Notes under the pieces: model-generated | Database searches by the model: none | Told to the model about the DNA's origin: nothing | The model's input: the letters and a program-made list of their open reading frames with translations, nothing else | Translations under genes and position numbers: made by a program | Origin: an uncultured Prevotellaceae bacterium | Lineage (GTDB): Bacteria; Bacteroidota; Bacteroidia; Bacteroidales; Bacteroidaceae | Assembly (NCBI GenBank): GCA_949299545.1 | Contig: CASGAM010000029.1 | Location: 62,001-126,000 of the forward strand | Direction of reading: 5' to 3' | DNA length: 64,000 nucleotides | Shown here: positions 18,323-26,519 of the stretch, piece after piece | Numbering within the stretch: position 1 is the first letter of the stretch | Layout of the letters: every line of letters starts with the position of its first letter

Positions 18323-18330
18323 CAAAGATA
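18323..18330 (-). promoter_or_regulatory. -7 promoter box of rmlC-rmlB
   Basis: Minus-strand TATCTTTG, 23 bp before the rmlC start; no clear -33 partner. Confidence 0.5.
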
Positions 18331-18370
18331 GTTTTTTTATTTGTAAAGTGGTGGCTTAAATGAAATTTTG

Positions 18371-18378
18371 TATATTTG
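18371..18378 (+). promoter_or_regulatory. -7 promoter box for the 47-aa membrane peptide
   Basis: TATATTTG matches TAnnTTTG, 24 bp before the ATG at 18403. An upstream TTTG (18340-18343) is further away than usual (27 bp). Confidence 0.5.
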
Positions 18379-18402
18379 TCAATGTATTTATTTTTTAATG
18401 TT

Positions 18403-18546
18403 ATGGAGGATTATTTTTGGATTTTGGTAGGGTGGCTTTCGTTTGTGACTGTCATTTATATATGGGCTATCGTTGATGATATATATTATGCCCATAATGT
18501 GAAGGACAAATTGAAGAAAGTAAAGAAGGTCATAACTGAAGAATAA
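18403..18546 (+). CDS. Small membrane peptide, 47 aa, function unknown
   Basis: Runs from ATG 18403 to TAA 18544-18546. The sequence begins MEDYFWILVGWLSFVTVIYI and carries one hydrophobic, Trp-rich transmembrane segment (about residues 4-24). An acidic/aromatic patch DDIYYAH and a Lys-rich tail (KDKLKKVKKV) follow. It has a -7 box upstream and sits 11 bp before the next gene, supporting real expression. I recognise no family. Its single-pass, N-out/C-in-type charge pattern suggests an inner-membrane anchor or accessory peptide, by inference. Confidence 0.6.
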   Translation: MEDYFWILVGWLSFVTVIYIWAIVDDIYYAHNVKDKLKKVKKVITEE

Positions 18547-18557
18547 AAACAACAGGA

Positions 18558-19292
18558 ATGTCGAAGAAAAACTTGGGGTCTTTTTTCGTAATTGTCTTTT
18601 GCTTGTTTGTAAACACTTGGATGAATTCCTCGTGTCAAAAAGTAGTGTTGCCTGTTGAGGAGGAAAGATTGGAAGAGATTGAAGATAATGACGGAGATGT
18701 TTCAGATGAAGAGGGAGCTGGTATAGGGGATGATATCGATGAGGATAGCTTTAGTGTAGGATCTTTGATTGCCGCCGGTGATTCTATGAAAGGGATGTTT
18801 TGTATTGTACGGGGATATGTGGTAGGTTATACGACACGTACAATGAAGAATACAGTCTTTTCTTCAGAAGGGGCTGTGAGGACGAATGTAGTTATTGCTG
18901 ATTCTCCGAAAGAAACTGATTACCAGAAATGTATACCAGTGGAACTGAAAGATGAAGATGTAAGATTGGAACTAAGCTTGGCCGATCATCCTGAGAAATT
19001 AGGACGGCGTGCTAAGTTTTATGGTATTGCTGATGCTTATTTTTACGTTGTTGGTATCCGTGATGTCCAATACGGGGAGTGGCTGCAGGAGGAAAATGAA
19101 GGAGATTTATCAGAGGAAGAAGATGTTGATGTTGATGACGAGGATGATAGCGATACTGACGTCTCGGAGGATTCGTCTGTTGATGATGATAACTTTTTGC
19201 CGGATGAGGATCAGGAAAACGACAATATTATTCTTGATACTTTGTTAATCGATACTACGGGAATGTTAGTACCCGGAGGAAGGATGCTTTAG
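18558..19292 (+). CDS. Secreted DUF6359-like protein with acidic low-complexity tails
   Basis: 244 aa. The N-terminus is a signal sequence with a possible lipidated Cys (NSSC, residue about 26). A strongly acidic segment (about 33-65) precedes a globular domain (about 65-175). That domain matches the pattern of DUF6359 proteins: an RGYVVGYT strand, NVVIADSPKETD, CIPVEL and LSLADHPEKLGRRAKFYG, an OB-like fold. Then comes a second run of Asp/Glu (about 180-230), possibly calcium-binding. Function is unknown. It lies 10 bp before another secreted-protein gene, so the two are probably one operon with the 47-aa peptide. Confidence 0.6.
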   Translation: MSKKNLGSFFVIVFCLFVNTWMNSSCQKVVLPVEEERLEEIEDNDGDVSDEEGAGIGDDIDEDSFSVGSLIAAGDSMKGMFCIVRGYVVGYTTRTMKNTVFSSEGAVRTNVVIADSPKETDYQKCIPVELKDEDVRLELSLADHPEKLGRRAKFYGIADAYFYVVGIRDVQYGEWLQEENEGDLSEEEDVDVDDEDDSDTDVSEDSSVDDDNFLPDEDQENDNIILDTLLIDTTGMLVPGGRML

Positions 19293-19302
19293 GACAGAAA
19301 TA

Positions 19303-20880
19303 ATGAGAACGTGTTATTGGCTTATCTGTTTGTTTTTGATGTCGTGTCTGTCGTCAGTTGCCGATACGAAAAAATTTCGATGTGTGGAGTCACCGGCCGA
19401 TATTGAAGCCGGATGTTATTATACTTTCGTGTCGCCTATGAAAGGTCAGGAAGAATGTGTTTATGCAGCTACGTTACAAGCTCAGACGGGTGAGGAGAAC
19501 TATTGCAGGCAAGCCACCTCTGTTGCAATGAGGTCGGATGGCTTGTTAGAGGCTAAAAATTATGAACCGGCGTTATTTAAACTTGTAGAATTTAAAGAAG
19601 GCGTCTATGGATTCCAAGATGTAGATAATGGGGGATGGCTCGCTTATAAAAAGAAGAAAGTAAGCAGTAGCATGGCTCATTTGTTTACTTTAAAAGAAGA
19701 AGAATTGTCTGATGGCTTTTACAGGACGTTTAAATTTGATTTTTCTTCTCCAACAACTTGGGTTTGGACAACAGAAAAAATAGAAATAACCTCCCAATTA
19801 AAGCGATGTATGGGAATCGCTTTTCAGGATTTTGGCATCATGGCATTCAAATTATATGATGTGTCTAATGAACCGTCAATGATCCTGTATAAATTGATGG
19901 AGCCGCCGATTGTTGATACTTTGGCTGCTGATTGGACTTTTCGGGGAGATTGGCATGTGGATGAACTGGCAAAGATAGATTTCTCGGCAGCTGGTCGTAT
20001 AGATTTTTCAGGAGCGCATCTTTATGGAAATTCGAGTGTTATTTTTAACGAGGAATATTTACCCTGTTCGTATGTGTGGAGTTATGTCTTGAGAGGTATG
20101 TCGGATAAATTACCAAAGGAATGGCCGAATTTGATTGAAGTTACTAATGCAGCTGATGGTCGGAAGAGAGGAACAGCATTGACATGTGTTTGCGGTGAAG
20201 ATGGTAGGAGTATGCCTCCCAAATATCCTTTTGAAGTGCCCTTTGGGTTAGAAATTAGATGGATGCGTGAATTTCCGTCTGACGGTGGTTGGTCTACTTT
20301 TTGTTTGCCTTTTGTTCCGGAAGGTGCTGTCTATGATGGTACGGAAGAGCCGGTCGCCTATGAATTTGCTTTTTTTAAAGAATGGATGTCGGACGGGATT
20401 GTTTTTCAGTTAGGAGACAGATGTGAATTGGAATTAGGTGAGGCGGTACTTATCCGAGTTAAAGATAGCGGTGGAGTTGTCCGTTTTGCTGCCAGTAACT
20501 GTCTTGTTGACACAATGAGTGAAACTGTACCGGTAAAAGCTGGTCTATATCCGATATTTGAGAAAAAAATGGTTGGTGATAACGGATTAATATTTATGTT
20601 GTCAGACGATGGTCATACTTTTGTTAAGGCGTTGCAAGGGAGTTGGATTGACCCTTATCGGGCTTACCTCTTTTTACCTGAAAGCATGAATACGAGATTT
20701 ATGATACGGCTGACAGATGTGAATGCAAACCGTTTGGAGGAGATATATCTGCTTCAGCCGTCATACGTGTATTATAATGTCAGCGGCTTGCAGGCCGTGG
20801 ATATACGTGATATGAGAGATTGGAATTGTATGAAGAAAGGCTTATATATAAGTAGGCGAAAAAAGATATGGATTCGTTAA
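19303..20880 (+). CDS. Secreted protein of unknown function with a sorting-like C-terminus
   Basis: 525 aa. It has a signal peptide (MRTCYWLICLFLMSCLSSVA, cleavage near residue 21). Residues about 22-200 form a beta-rich module with FQDVDNGGWLAYK, reminiscent of ricin-like or RICIN-adjacent modules seen in Bacteroidales surface proteins. A central GGWSTFCLPF motif (about 345-355) and PYRAYLF (about 460) recur in many Bacteroidales secreted proteins. The C-terminal YNVSGLQAVDIRDMRD...YISRRKKIWIR resembles a type IX secretion tail. No catalytic motif was seen. It is last in the small operon starting at 18403. Confidence 0.55.
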   Translation: MRTCYWLICLFLMSCLSSVADTKKFRCVESPADIEAGCYYTFVSPMKGQEECVYAATLQAQTGEENYCRQATSVAMRSDGLLEAKNYEPALFKLVEFKEGVYGFQDVDNGGWLAYKKKKVSSSMAHLFTLKEEELSDGFYRTFKFDFSSPTTWVWTTEKIEITSQLKRCMGIAFQDFGIMAFKLYDVSNEPSMILYKLMEPPIVDTLAADWTFRGDWHVDELAKIDFSAAGRIDFSGAHLYGNSSVIFNEEYLPCSYVWSYVLRGMSDKLPKEWPNLIEVTNAADGRKRGTALTCVCGEDGRSMPPKYPFEVPFGLEIRWMREFPSDGGWSTFCLPFVPEGAVYDGTEEPVAYEFAFFKEWMSDGIVFQLGDRCELELGEAVLIRVKDSGGVVRFAASNCLVDTMSETVPVKAGLYPIFEKKMVGDNGLIFMLSDDGHTFVKALQGSWIDPYRAYLFLPESMNTRFMIRLTDVNANRLEEIYLLQPSYVYYNVSGLQAVDIRDMRDWNCMKKGLYISRRKKIWIR

Positions 20881-20948
20881 ATGAAAGTATTTTAATTAAA
20901 TAAAACTGTTGTTCTATTATGAAATGTTTGAATTAATAAAAGATATTT

Positions 20949-22271
20949 ATGGAAAAGATTAGTTTAAAGGATATATTATGGAATCTGAAGATAGATAGTT
21001 TGACGCTAATGCAACAAAATAGTATTGACATCTATCGTAAAGGGCGCGACATGGTGTTGTTGGCTCCGACAGGATCGGGAAAAACGTTGGCTTATCTGAT
21101 TCCATTGGTTCTGTCATTGACAGATGAGCCTTTGGTTCAGGCACTTGTATTGGTACCTTCAAGGGAACTGGCGCAACAGATAGAGCAGGTTTTTAAGTCT
21201 ATGTCTACAGGCTTTGTTGCCATGAGCTGTTATGGCGGCCGCCCGGCAATGGATGAACATCGGCTGATGAAGAGTATACATCCGCAGGTTATTATTGCAA
21301 CACCAGGCAGGATGAATGACCATCTGAATAAAGGCAATGTTGATGTGTCAGCATTAAAGACACTCGTTATCGATGAATTTGACAAGTGTCTTGAACTTGG
21401 CTTTCGAGAAGAGATGGGCGAGGTTATATCAAGGTTGCCTGAATTGGAACGTCGGTTTCTTCTGTCTGCTACTGACGCCGCTGATATACCGGTTTTCATG
21501 CCAACAGAGAATTTTTTAAAATTAGATTTCCTTGTAGAAGGCGAACAGATACCGGATAGGATAAAACTTTTTGTTGTCCGTTCGGAAGAAAAAGATAAGT
21601 TACAGGCATTGTTTGGCTTCTTGTGCAGTCAAGGTGTACGGCGGATGCTTGTCTTTGTAAACTACCGTGAGAGTGCCGAACGTGTTTATCAGTTTCTACG
21701 TAAATCCGGTTTGAGCGTCAGTCTATTACATGGTGGTATGGAACAACGTGACCGCGAAAAGGCATTGTATAGGTTTGTTAATGGTTCGTGCAACATACTC
21801 GTGTCTACGGATTTGGCTTCGAGAGGATTGGATATTCCTCAGATAGACGGTGTCGTTCATTATCATTTGCCTCTTAATGAAGATGCTTATATCCATAGGA
21901 ACGGAAGGACGGCACGATGGGATGCTGATGGTGAGGCTTATGTGTTGCTTGGGCCTGAAGAGGAAATGCCGGCATACGTCCGTCAGTCAGCTGAAAGCTA
22001 TGTGATACCGTCTCATATTCCAGAACCGGCCGTTTCACCATGGGTTACCTTATATATAGGAAAAGGGAAAAAAGATAAAATTGGGAAAGTTGATATTGTG
22101 GGTTTCTTATCAAAGGTCGGTGGATTGAAAGCAGAAGAGATCGGGCGCATAGACGTGAAAGACCATTATGCGTATGTTGCTGTAAATCGCGGACGAGTGA
22201 AAAGTGTTCTCAAGTCGGTTGCCGGTCAAAAAATAAAAGGTATAAAGACAATTATAGAAGAAACACGATAA
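20949..22271 (+). CDS. DEAD-box RNA helicase, DbpA-like
   Basis: 440 aa with the full set of DEAD-box motifs: Q-motif region near LTLMQQNSI, Walker A APTGSGKT (about 39-46), PSRELAQQ, TPGRM, DEFD in place of DEAD (about 145), SAT, STDLASRGLD and HRNGRTAR. Residues about 365-440 form a DbpA-type RNA-binding domain (GKVDIVGFLSKVGGLKAEEI). DbpA-class helicases remodel 23S rRNA hairpin 92 during 50S assembly; the same role is likely but inferred. It stands alone with 68 bp upstream. Length is near the family norm. Confidence 0.88.
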   Translation: MEKISLKDILWNLKIDSLTLMQQNSIDIYRKGRDMVLLAPTGSGKTLAYLIPLVLSLTDEPLVQALVLVPSRELAQQIEQVFKSMSTGFVAMSCYGGRPAMDEHRLMKSIHPQVIIATPGRMNDHLNKGNVDVSALKTLVIDEFDKCLELGFREEMGEVISRLPELERRFLLSATDAADIPVFMPTENFLKLDFLVEGEQIPDRIKLFVVRSEEKDKLQALFGFLCSQGVRRMLVFVNYRESAERVYQFLRKSGLSVSLLHGGMEQRDREKALYRFVNGSCNILVSTDLASRGLDIPQIDGVVHYHLPLNEDAYIHRNGRTARWDADGEAYVLLGPEEEMPAYVRQSAESYVIPSHIPEPAVSPWVTLYIGKGKKDKIGKVDIVGFLSKVGGLKAEEIGRIDVKDHYAYVAVNRGRVKSVLKSVAGQKIKGIKTIIEETR

Positions 22272-22358
22272 AATTACGAGTTGTAAGCTAAAAAACGTTT
22301 TTTTAAAACTTATGTTACTGAAAAATGCTGTGAAGTATAAAATTGTGGCCTTAATTCG

Positions 22359-22389
22359 TTGCTTCAATGGAAAATTTTATCTAATTTCG
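22359..22389 (+). promoter_or_regulatory. Probable promoter of serC
   Basis: TTG (22359-22361), 20 bp, TAATTTCG (22382-22389), one mismatch from TAnnTTTG, about 50 bp upstream of serC. Confidence 0.45.
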
Positions 22390-22439
22390 CAACCGTTACA
22401 ATAAAAACGCTAAAATTAATATTAAAATTCATAGTATAA

Positions 22440-23507
22440 ATGAAGAAGTATAATTTTAATGCAGGTCCGTCAATGTTGCCGCGTGAAGTGATAGAGGCAA
22501 CGGCTGCGGCATGCTTGGATTTTGAGGGTTGTGGCCTTTCCTTGATGGAAATCAGTCACCGTGCAAAGAACTTTCAGCCTGTTGTGGATAAGGCTGAGGC
22601 GCTGGTAAAGGAATTGTTGGATGTGCCTTTCGGGTATTCGGTTGTATTTTTAGCAGGTGGTGCCAGTACAGAGTTCTGCCGTGTTCCCTATAACTTCTTG
22701 GAGAAAAAGGCAGCATATTTGAATACAGGTACATGGGCAAAGAAGGCCATGAAAGAAGCAAAACTTTTTGGTGAAGTGGTTGAAGTCGCTTCATCTGCAG
22801 AGGCTAATTATTCATATATTCCTAAGAATTTTGAAATACCTGCGGATGCGGATTATTTACACATCACGACAAACAACACTATTTTTGGTACGGAAATACG
22901 CCGTGAATTGGATAGCCCGGTACCTATGATTGCTGATATGTCCTCAGATATCATGTCACGTCCCGTAGATGTTAGCAAGTATAATTGCATTTATGCAGGA
23001 GCGCAGAAGAATGTTTCTATGGCAGGTGTGACAATCGTTATTGTGAAAGATGATGCTTTAGGCAAAGTTTCACGTCCGATTCCAACGATGTTGGATTATA
23101 TGACACATGTGAAAAACGGTTCAATGTTCAATACTCCTCCTGTAGTTCCTATTTATTGTGCTATGAAGAATTTGGAATGGGTAAAAGCAAATGGCGGTGT
23201 TGAAGAAATGGACAGAAGAGCCCGAAAACGTGCGGAAATTCTTTATGGCGAAATCGAACGGAACAAGTTGTTTAAAGGTACAGCCGCAGAAGAGGACCGC
23301 TCAGTGATGAATATCTGCTTTGTAATGACCGATGAGTACAAGGAACTTGAAGCGGACTTCCTGCAATATGCGACTGACAAAGGCATGGTCGGAATCAAGG
23401 GACATCGTAGCGTGGGAGGTTTCCGCGCGTCGTGCTACAACGCTCAGACAATAGAAGGAGTTGAAGCCTTGGTTCAGTGCATGAAAGAGTTTGAAGCTCA
23501 GCATTAA
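22440..23507 (+). CDS. serC: Phosphoserine aminotransferase
   Basis: A 355-aa PLP-dependent class V aminotransferase. The start [17 protein letters not shown] is diagnostic for SerC. The PLP Lys lies in [15 protein letters not shown] (about residue 190), and [17 protein letters not shown] near the end binds the substrate phosphate. It makes O-phosphoserine from 3-phosphohydroxypyruvate in serine synthesis (and may act in PLP synthesis). It is first in the serC-serA-DUF1015 cluster, with a hairpin between serC and serA. Confidence 0.97.
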   Translation: MKKYNFNAGPSMLPREVIEATAAACLDFEGCGLSLMEISHRAKNFQPVVDKAEALVKELLDVPFGYSVVFLAGGASTEFCRVPYNFLEKKAAYLNTGTWAKKAMKEAKLFGEVVEVASSAEANYSYIPKNFEIPADADYLHITTNNTIFGTEIRRELDSPVPMIADMSSDIMSRPVDVSKYNCIYAGAQKNVSMAGVTIVIVKDDALGKVSRPIPTMLDYMTHVKNGSMFNTPPVVPIYCAMKNLEWVKANGGVEEMDRRARKRAEILYGEIERNKLFKGTAAEEDRSVMNICFVMTDEYKELEADFLQYATDKGMVGIKGHRSVGGFRASCYNAQTIEGVEALVQCMKEFEAQH

Positions 23508-23522
23508 TATAGCTTGTAATTT

Positions 23523-23546
23523 AAGGCGTTCCTGAAGGTTCGCCTT
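23523..23546 (+). terminator. Hairpin with T-run between serC and serA
   Basis: AAGGCG (23523-23528) pairs with CGCCTT (23541-23546); an inner CC/GG pair extends it, followed by ATTTTTATTTTATT. No promoter is visible in the remaining 40 bp before serA, so it may be a leaky terminator or a processing structure that sets the serC:serA ratio. Confidence 0.55.
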
Positions 23547-23588
23547 ATTTTTATTTTATTATATAAGTTAGGAATTAAAATTAAAAAT

Positions 23589-24509
23589 ATGGCAAAAATA
23601 TTGTTGGCAACAGAAAAACCATTTGCACCTGTTGCAGTAGAAGGAATTAAAGATGTAGCAGCGAAAGCTGGCTATGAAGTTGTCTTGTTAGAGAAATATA
23701 CTGAGAAACAACAACTGTTGGACGCTGTTTCTGATGTTGATGCACTTATTGTCCGCAGTGATAAGATTGATGCAGAGGTTTTTGACGCTGCTGCTCAATT
23801 GAAAATTGTTGTACGTGCGGGGGCTGGTTATGACAATATTGATCTTACAGCAGCTACGGCACACAACGTTGTTGTTATGAATACCCCGGGACAGAATGCT
23901 AATGCAGTAGCAGAATTGGTTTTGGGCTTACTTGTGTTCACCGTACGCAACTTCTATAATGGAAAAGCCGGAACAGAATTAAAAGGCAAAAAGATAGGTA
24001 TTCTTGCTTACGGTAATGTCGGACGCCATGTAGCGCAGATTGCAAAAGGCTTTGGCATGGATGTGTATGCATACGATGCTTTTTGTCCTGCGTCTGTCAT
24101 TGAGGCTGATGGTACGAAAGCTGTAGAGTCACAGGATGTTTTGTTTGAGAATTGTGACATTGTCTCTTTGCATATTCCAGCAACTCCTGAGACGAAACAA
24201 AGCATCAATTATGCTTTGGTGAATAAAATGAAGAAAGGCGGCATATTGATTAACACTGCTCGTAAGGAGGTTATCAATGAGCCGGAACTGCTCAAATTGA
24301 TGGAAGAACGTTCCGATTTGAAATATATCACGGACATTCTGCCCGATGCTGCAGCTGATTTTGAGAAGTTTGAAGGTCGTTATTTTTCCACACCGAAGAA
24401 GATGGGTGCGCAGACAGCAGAAGCCAATATCAACGCAGGAATAGCAGCGGCTAACCAAATCGTTGGATTCCTGGAAGATGGTTGTACCAAATTTCAAGTT
24501 AACAAATAA
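23589..24509 (+). CDS. serA: D-3-phosphoglycerate dehydrogenase, short form
   Basis: 306 aa, a D-isomer 2-hydroxyacid dehydrogenase. Substrate-binding residues are in VVRAGAGYDNID. The NAD motif is GILAYGNVGRHVA (about residues 142-154). The catalytic Arg is in NTARKEVINE, and Glu/His-equivalent positions follow. It lacks any C-terminal ACT or allosteric domain found in long SerA proteins, so feedback by serine through ACT is not possible here. It starts serine synthesis from glycolysis and sits between serC and the DUF1015 gene. Confidence 0.93.
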   Translation: MAKILLATEKPFAPVAVEGIKDVAAKAGYEVVLLEKYTEKQQLLDAVSDVDALIVRSDKIDAEVFDAAAQLKIVVRAGAGYDNIDLTAATAHNVVVMNTPGQNANAVAELVLGLLVFTVRNFYNGKAGTELKGKKIGILAYGNVGRHVAQIAKGFGMDVYAYDAFCPASVIEADGTKAVESQDVLFENCDIVSLHIPATPETKQSINYALVNKMKKGGILINTARKEVINEPELLKLMEERSDLKYITDILPDAAADFEKFEGRYFSTPKKMGAQTAEANINAGIAAANQIVGFLEDGCTKFQVNK

Positions 24510-24517
24510 AAACGTAT

Positions 24518-25765
24518 ATGGCAAGAGTCAGACCGTTTAGAGGACTTCGTCCGCCAAAGGAACTTGTAGAGAAGGTAGAAAGCCGTCCATATGATGTGTT
24601 AGACTCAGAGGAAGCGCGATATGAGGCTGGTGACAATGAGATGTCGCTTTATCATATTATCCGTCCTGAGATTGATTTTCCTGAGGGTACGGATGAATAT
24701 GCTCCTTGTATTTATGAGAAGGCAGCTGCTAACTTTATAAAGTTTCAGGAGAAAGGCTGGTTGGTGCAAGATGATAAGCCAATGTATTATATTTATGCCC
24801 AGACGATGAACAACCATACACAGTATGGTCTTGTCATAGGTGCGGCGGTACAAGATTATTTGAGCGGTGCTATAAAAAAGCATGAGTTAACTCGTCACGA
24901 TAAGGAAGAAGATCGCATGAAGCATGTCCGTGCAACTGATGCCAATATGGAGCCTGTCTTTTTGGCATACCCAGATAATGAGATTCTTTCTGCTATCGTC
25001 AAGAAACATATTTCGGAAACGCCGGAGTATGATTTTATTGCTCCTGTCGATGGTTTTAGGCATCAGTTCTGGTTGATACGTGATGATGTAGATATTCAAA
25101 CCATTACGGAAACCTTTGAGACAATTCCTTCTCTTTACATCGCGGATGGACATCATCGTTCTGCTGCTGCTGCGTTAGTGGGGGAAGAGAAAGCCACAGC
25201 GCACGGCCATGCTGATCCTGAAGCGGAATACAATTACTTTATGGCTGTATGTTTTCCCATGAGCGAATTGACCATATTAGATTATAACCGTGTCATAAAA
25301 GAAACAAGCCATTATAGTACTCGAGAGTTTTTGGATTTGTTGTCAGAAGACTTCGAGGTTACTTGTATGGGATATGAACCTTATAAACCACAAAAGGTAC
25401 ACGAGTTTTCTATATATGTCGAAGAGAATTGGTATCGTTTGCAGCTTCGTCCCGGACGCTATAATGAGGCCGATCCGATTGAGGCTTTGGATGTAAGTAT
25501 TTGCAGCCGCCTTATTTTGGACAAGTTGCTTGGTATTACAGATCTGAGGAAAGATAAACGCATTGACTTTGTTGGAGGTTTGCGTGGATTGGGAGAACTG
25601 AAACGCAGGTGTGACAGTGGTGAAATGAAGTTGGCAATAGCTCTTTATCCCGTTACGATGCAACAGATTATGGAGATTGCTGATAACGGTAAGATTATGC
25701 CACCAAAGGCAACTTGGTTTGAACCGAAATTGCGTAGCGGTTTGGTAATACATAAACTTTCATGA
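24518..25765 (+). CDS. DUF1015-family protein in the serine operon
   Basis: A 415-aa soluble protein that starts 8 bp after serA stops, so it is co-transcribed. It matches DUF1015 (COG4198): the N-terminal VRPFRGLRPP and RPYDVL motifs, EELTRHDKEEDR-like segment (HELTRHDKEED), then IADGHHRSAAA at about residue 210. The DGHHR motif recalls the ParB/sulfiredoxin-type nucleotide-binding fold used by archaeal SerK free-serine kinase. With its steady association with serA/serC, a role in serine phosphorylation or sensing is possible, but this is only inference. No known catalytic activity can be assigned. Confidence 0.8.
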   Translation: MARVRPFRGLRPPKELVEKVESRPYDVLDSEEARYEAGDNEMSLYHIIRPEIDFPEGTDEYAPCIYEKAAANFIKFQEKGWLVQDDKPMYYIYAQTMNNHTQYGLVIGAAVQDYLSGAIKKHELTRHDKEEDRMKHVRATDANMEPVFLAYPDNEILSAIVKKHISETPEYDFIAPVDGFRHQFWLIRDDVDIQTITETFETIPSLYIADGHHRSAAAALVGEEKATAHGHADPEAEYNYFMAVCFPMSELTILDYNRVIKETSHYSTREFLDLLSEDFEVTCMGYEPYKPQKVHEFSIYVEENWYRLQLRPGRYNEADPIEALDVSICSRLILDKLLGITDLRKDKRIDFVGGLRGLGELKRRCDSGEMKLAIALYPVTMQQIMEIADNGKIMPPKATWFEPKLRSGLVIHKLS

Positions 25766-25802
25766 AGTGTTGATACATAAGGGAACATCCTTATACATCC
25801 AA

Positions 25803-25839
25803 GGGGCTGTACCGAAAAACGAAATTTCGACACAGCCCC
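25803..25839 (+). terminator. Intrinsic terminator of the serC-serA-DUF1015 operon
   Basis: GGGGCTGT (25803-25810) pairs with ACAGCCCC (25832-25839), with inner CGAA/TTCG pairing, followed by TTTCTT. Confidence 0.75.
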
Positions 25840-25882
25840 ATTTCTTATGATATGCAATGTAAATGTTCGATAATATTGTACT

Positions 25883-26488
25883 ATGGAAGAAAATGATGTT
25901 TATAGGACTATTGATGGTGTGGCTAAGGGGGAGTACACTGAGAAGCGAAGCAAATTTTTGGCGTTCGCACATCCTGTCATGACTGTTGATGAGATTAAAG
26001 ACTTAGTGGAATATTATCAGAAAAAATATTATGATGCCAGGCACTGTTGCTATGCATATATGTTGGGAGCAGACAGGAGTGCTTTTCGTGCCAATGACAA
26101 TGGCGAACCTTCTGGAACAGCAGGAAAACCGATACTTGGTCAGATCAATTCAAATGAGCTGACCGACATCCTGATTGTAGTGATACGCTATTTTGGCGGC
26201 ATCAAATTGGGGACGAGCGGATTGATACAAGCTTACAAGGCGGCTGCCGCTGAAGCCATTGCTGCAGCCCGGATAGTGGAAAAGACTGTAGATGTGAGCG
26301 TTGAGGTCTGTTTTGAATACCCTTTTATGAATCAAGTGATGCGTATTGTGAAGGAAGAAGGGCCAGTGATATGCAGGCAGGGCTATGAACATGATTGCAG
26401 CATGACGTTGCGTATCCGTAAGAGCCGTTTACCTCGGTTACAGGAACGCCTTTTAAAGGTGGAAACCCTCAAACTCCTTGACGCTTGA
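25883..26488 (+). CDS. yigZ: YigZ/IMPACT-family protein
   Basis: 201 aa. The UPF0029/IMPACT N-terminal domain (about 1-120) has the family motifs KRSKFLAFAHPV, ARHCCYAY, NGEPSGTAGKPIL, VVIRYFGGIKLGTSGLIQAY. A C-terminal ferredoxin-like domain (DUF1949) spans about 130-201. Eukaryotic IMPACT modulates Gcn2; bacterial YigZ function is uncertain (nucleic-acid or ribosome binding proposed). It is monocistronic. A 14-bp hairpin overlaps its stop codon. Confidence 0.9.
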   Translation: MEENDVYRTIDGVAKGEYTEKRSKFLAFAHPVMTVDEIKDLVEYYQKKYYDARHCCYAYMLGADRSAFRANDNGEPSGTAGKPILGQINSNELTDILIVVIRYFGGIKLGTSGLIQAYKAAAAEAIAAARIVEKTVDVSVEVCFEYPFMNQVMRIVKEEGPVICRQGYEHDCSMTLRIRKSRLPRLQERLLKVETLKLLDA

Positions 26489-26505
26489 TATAAGCGTCAA
26501 GGAGT
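26473..26505. terminator. Hairpin overlapping the yigZ stop codon, between convergent genes
   Basis: ACTCCTTGACGCTT (26473-26486) pairs perfectly with 26492-26505, with a 5-nt loop. The yigZ stop TGA is 26486-26488, so the left arm is coding sequence. A T-run (ATTTTTA) lies about 12 bp past the stem. It separates yigZ and nadE, which converge 31 bp apart. Confidence 0.65.
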
Positions 26506-26519
26506 GGGGAATATCATTT

